NCBI RefSeq assembly: GCF_006438845.1
Contig: NZ_RCZJ01000002.1
Span: 571,145-635,144 of the forward strand
DNA from: Variovorax ginsengisoli
GTDB lineage: Bacteria > Pseudomonadota > Gammaproteobacteria > Burkholderiales > Burkholderiaceae_C
Reading direction: 5' to 3'
DNA length: 64,000 nucleotides
Below, in pieces: positions 63,439 to 64,000 of this stretch (position 1 is its first letter; each line of letters starts with the position of its first letter). The position numbers and the translations under genes were made by a program. The notes below the pieces were generated by a model. That model saw nothing but the letters and a program-made list of their open reading frames with translations. It was not told the DNA's origin and did no database searches.

Positions 63439-63801
63439 ATGCGCAGCAGCACTCCGGCCAGCCGACTGGTCTATTCCACCGACACCGGCCGCGTCTGTCC
63501 GGAATGCCGCCAGGCGGCCGCCGATTGCCGGTGCAAGGCGCTGGTTGCAACGCCCAAGGGCGACGGCATCGTGCGCGTGTCGCATGAAACCAAGGGACGC
63601 AAGGGCAAGGGCGTGACACTGGTGCGCGGCGTGGTGCTCGATGCTGTCGCGCTCGCAACCTTGGGCAAGCAACTCAAGGCGCAGTGCGGCTCGGGCGGCA
63701 CCGTCAAGGACGGCGTGATCGAGATCCAGGGTGACCACCGCGAGACCGTGATCGCCGCGCTGCAGAAGCAGGGCATGACCGTCAAACGCGCCGGCGGCTA
63801 G
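63439..63801 (+). CDS. SUI1/YciH-family translation factor
   Basis: A 120-residue SUI1-domain protein. The N-terminal four-cysteine cluster is at Cys20, Cys23, Cys30 and Cys32 (CPEC...CRC), then the GRKGKGVTLVRGVVLD and LKAQCGSGGTVKDGVIEIQGDH core found in eIF1-like YciH. It may tune start-codon choice. The start ATG is 63439; 19 bases after bphP. The next gene starts 2 bases on. Confidence 0.9.
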   Translation: MRSSTPASRLVYSTDTGRVCPECRQAAADCRCKALVATPKGDGIVRVSHETKGRKGKGVTLVRGVVLDAVALATLGKQLKAQCGSGGTVKDGVIEIQGDHRETVIAALQKQGMTVKRAGG

Positions 63802-63803
63802 CG

Positions 63804-64000
63804 ATGAACCCGGAAGACCTGCAACGTCTGGTGAGCCTGGAGATGCCCTTCGGCAAGCACAAGGGCACGCTGATCGCCGACCTGCCCGGCAACTACCTCA
63901 CCTGGTTCGCCCGCGAGGGCTTTCCCAAGGGCGAGATCGGCCGGCTGTTGCAGCTGATGCACGAGATCGACCACAACGGCCTCAGCGCACTGCTCGCGCC
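63804..64000 (+). CDS. DUF3820-family protein, N-terminal part
   Basis: The first 65 codons of a gene that runs off the window. The encoded MPFGKHKGTLIADLPGNYL and WFAREGFPKGEIGRLLQLM match the small DUF3820 family, which is about 70-100 residues long. Function is unknown. It follows the SUI1-type gene by 2 bases and is probably its operon partner. Confidence 0.8.
   Translation, partial: MNPEDLQRLVSLEMPFGKHKGTLIADLPGNYLTWFAREGFPKGEIGRLLQLMHEIDHNGLSALLA

Noticed and set aside
61035..63452. An 805-codon open frame antisense to bphP
   Set aside because: Shadow frame of a high-GC gene; no motif or ribosome site supports it.

Overview
The window is a high-GC, gene-dense chromosomal segment of a betaproteobacterium, most likely of the Comamonadaceae (Variovorax or a relative). 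The grounds are a Liv-type ABC transporter in one operon with a Bug/TctC-type receptor, the gene mix (SlmA near ArgB, phasin with a TetR regulator, AMP nucleosidase, bacteriophytochrome with heme oxygenase), and a dispersed intergenic repeat of the kind seen in that family. No rRNA, tRNA, CRISPR array, IS element or prophage was seen.

Region 1 (1-9.6 kb, minus strand) is one catabolic operon under a GntR/UTRA regulator. In order of transcription it holds the regulator, a branched-chain-amino-acid-type ABC importer (receptor, LivH, LivM, LivG, LivF), a Bug-type periplasmic receptor, an aconitase-superfamily isomerase/dehydratase pair (LeuC-like, LeuD-like) and a hydantoinase B/oxoprolinase subunit that runs off the window. 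The substrate is unknown.

Region 2 (9.7-18.8 kb) is a divergent sugar-acid module around a FadR-type GntR regulator. Leftward are two short-chain dehydrogenases and an FAH-family hydrolase. Rightward are a TRAP transporter (DctP, DctQ, DctM), a UxaA-family sugar-acid dehydratase and an LDH2-family dehydrogenase. Together they fit a non-phosphorylating route: import of an aldonate such as L-fuconate or a pentonate, dehydration, oxidation, then hydrolysis to pyruvate plus lactate or glycolate. A palindromic operator candidate lies in the divergent promoter region.

Region 3 (18.8-43 kb) holds slmA, galE and argB, then a surface-polysaccharide (O-antigen) locus: a Wzx-like flippase, a WecA/MraY-type initiating transferase, a GT2, an ABC-2 exporter (Wzm/Wzt), a two-domain glycosyltransferase, four further transferases, an N-acyltransferase, a VioA-like aminotransferase, rfbC, rfbA, rfbD and rfbB, and divergently manC-gmd. 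The stretch from about 28.5 to 37.2 kb is visibly richer in A+T than its flanks and looks acquired. The enzymes predict dTDP-L-rhamnose, a dTDP-4-amino-4,6-dideoxyhexose (Qui4N type), and GDP-4-keto-6-deoxymannose.

Region 4 (43-64 kb) is mostly housekeeping: a phasin-like protein and its TetR regulator, a TPR protein, an acyl-CoA-binding protein, a predicted lipoprotein aminopeptidase, a molybdopterin oxidoreductase, an orphan ABC receptor, a DUF445 protein, ArgE, a glycerophosphodiester phosphodiesterase, an M20 amidohydrolase with a DUF2817 peptidase-like protein, CoaX, a rhodanese, glutathione reductase and AMP nucleosidase. It ends with a bphO-bphP pair (biliverdin-forming heme oxygenase and bacteriophytochrome kinase), a SUI1/YciH protein and the start of a DUF3820 gene.
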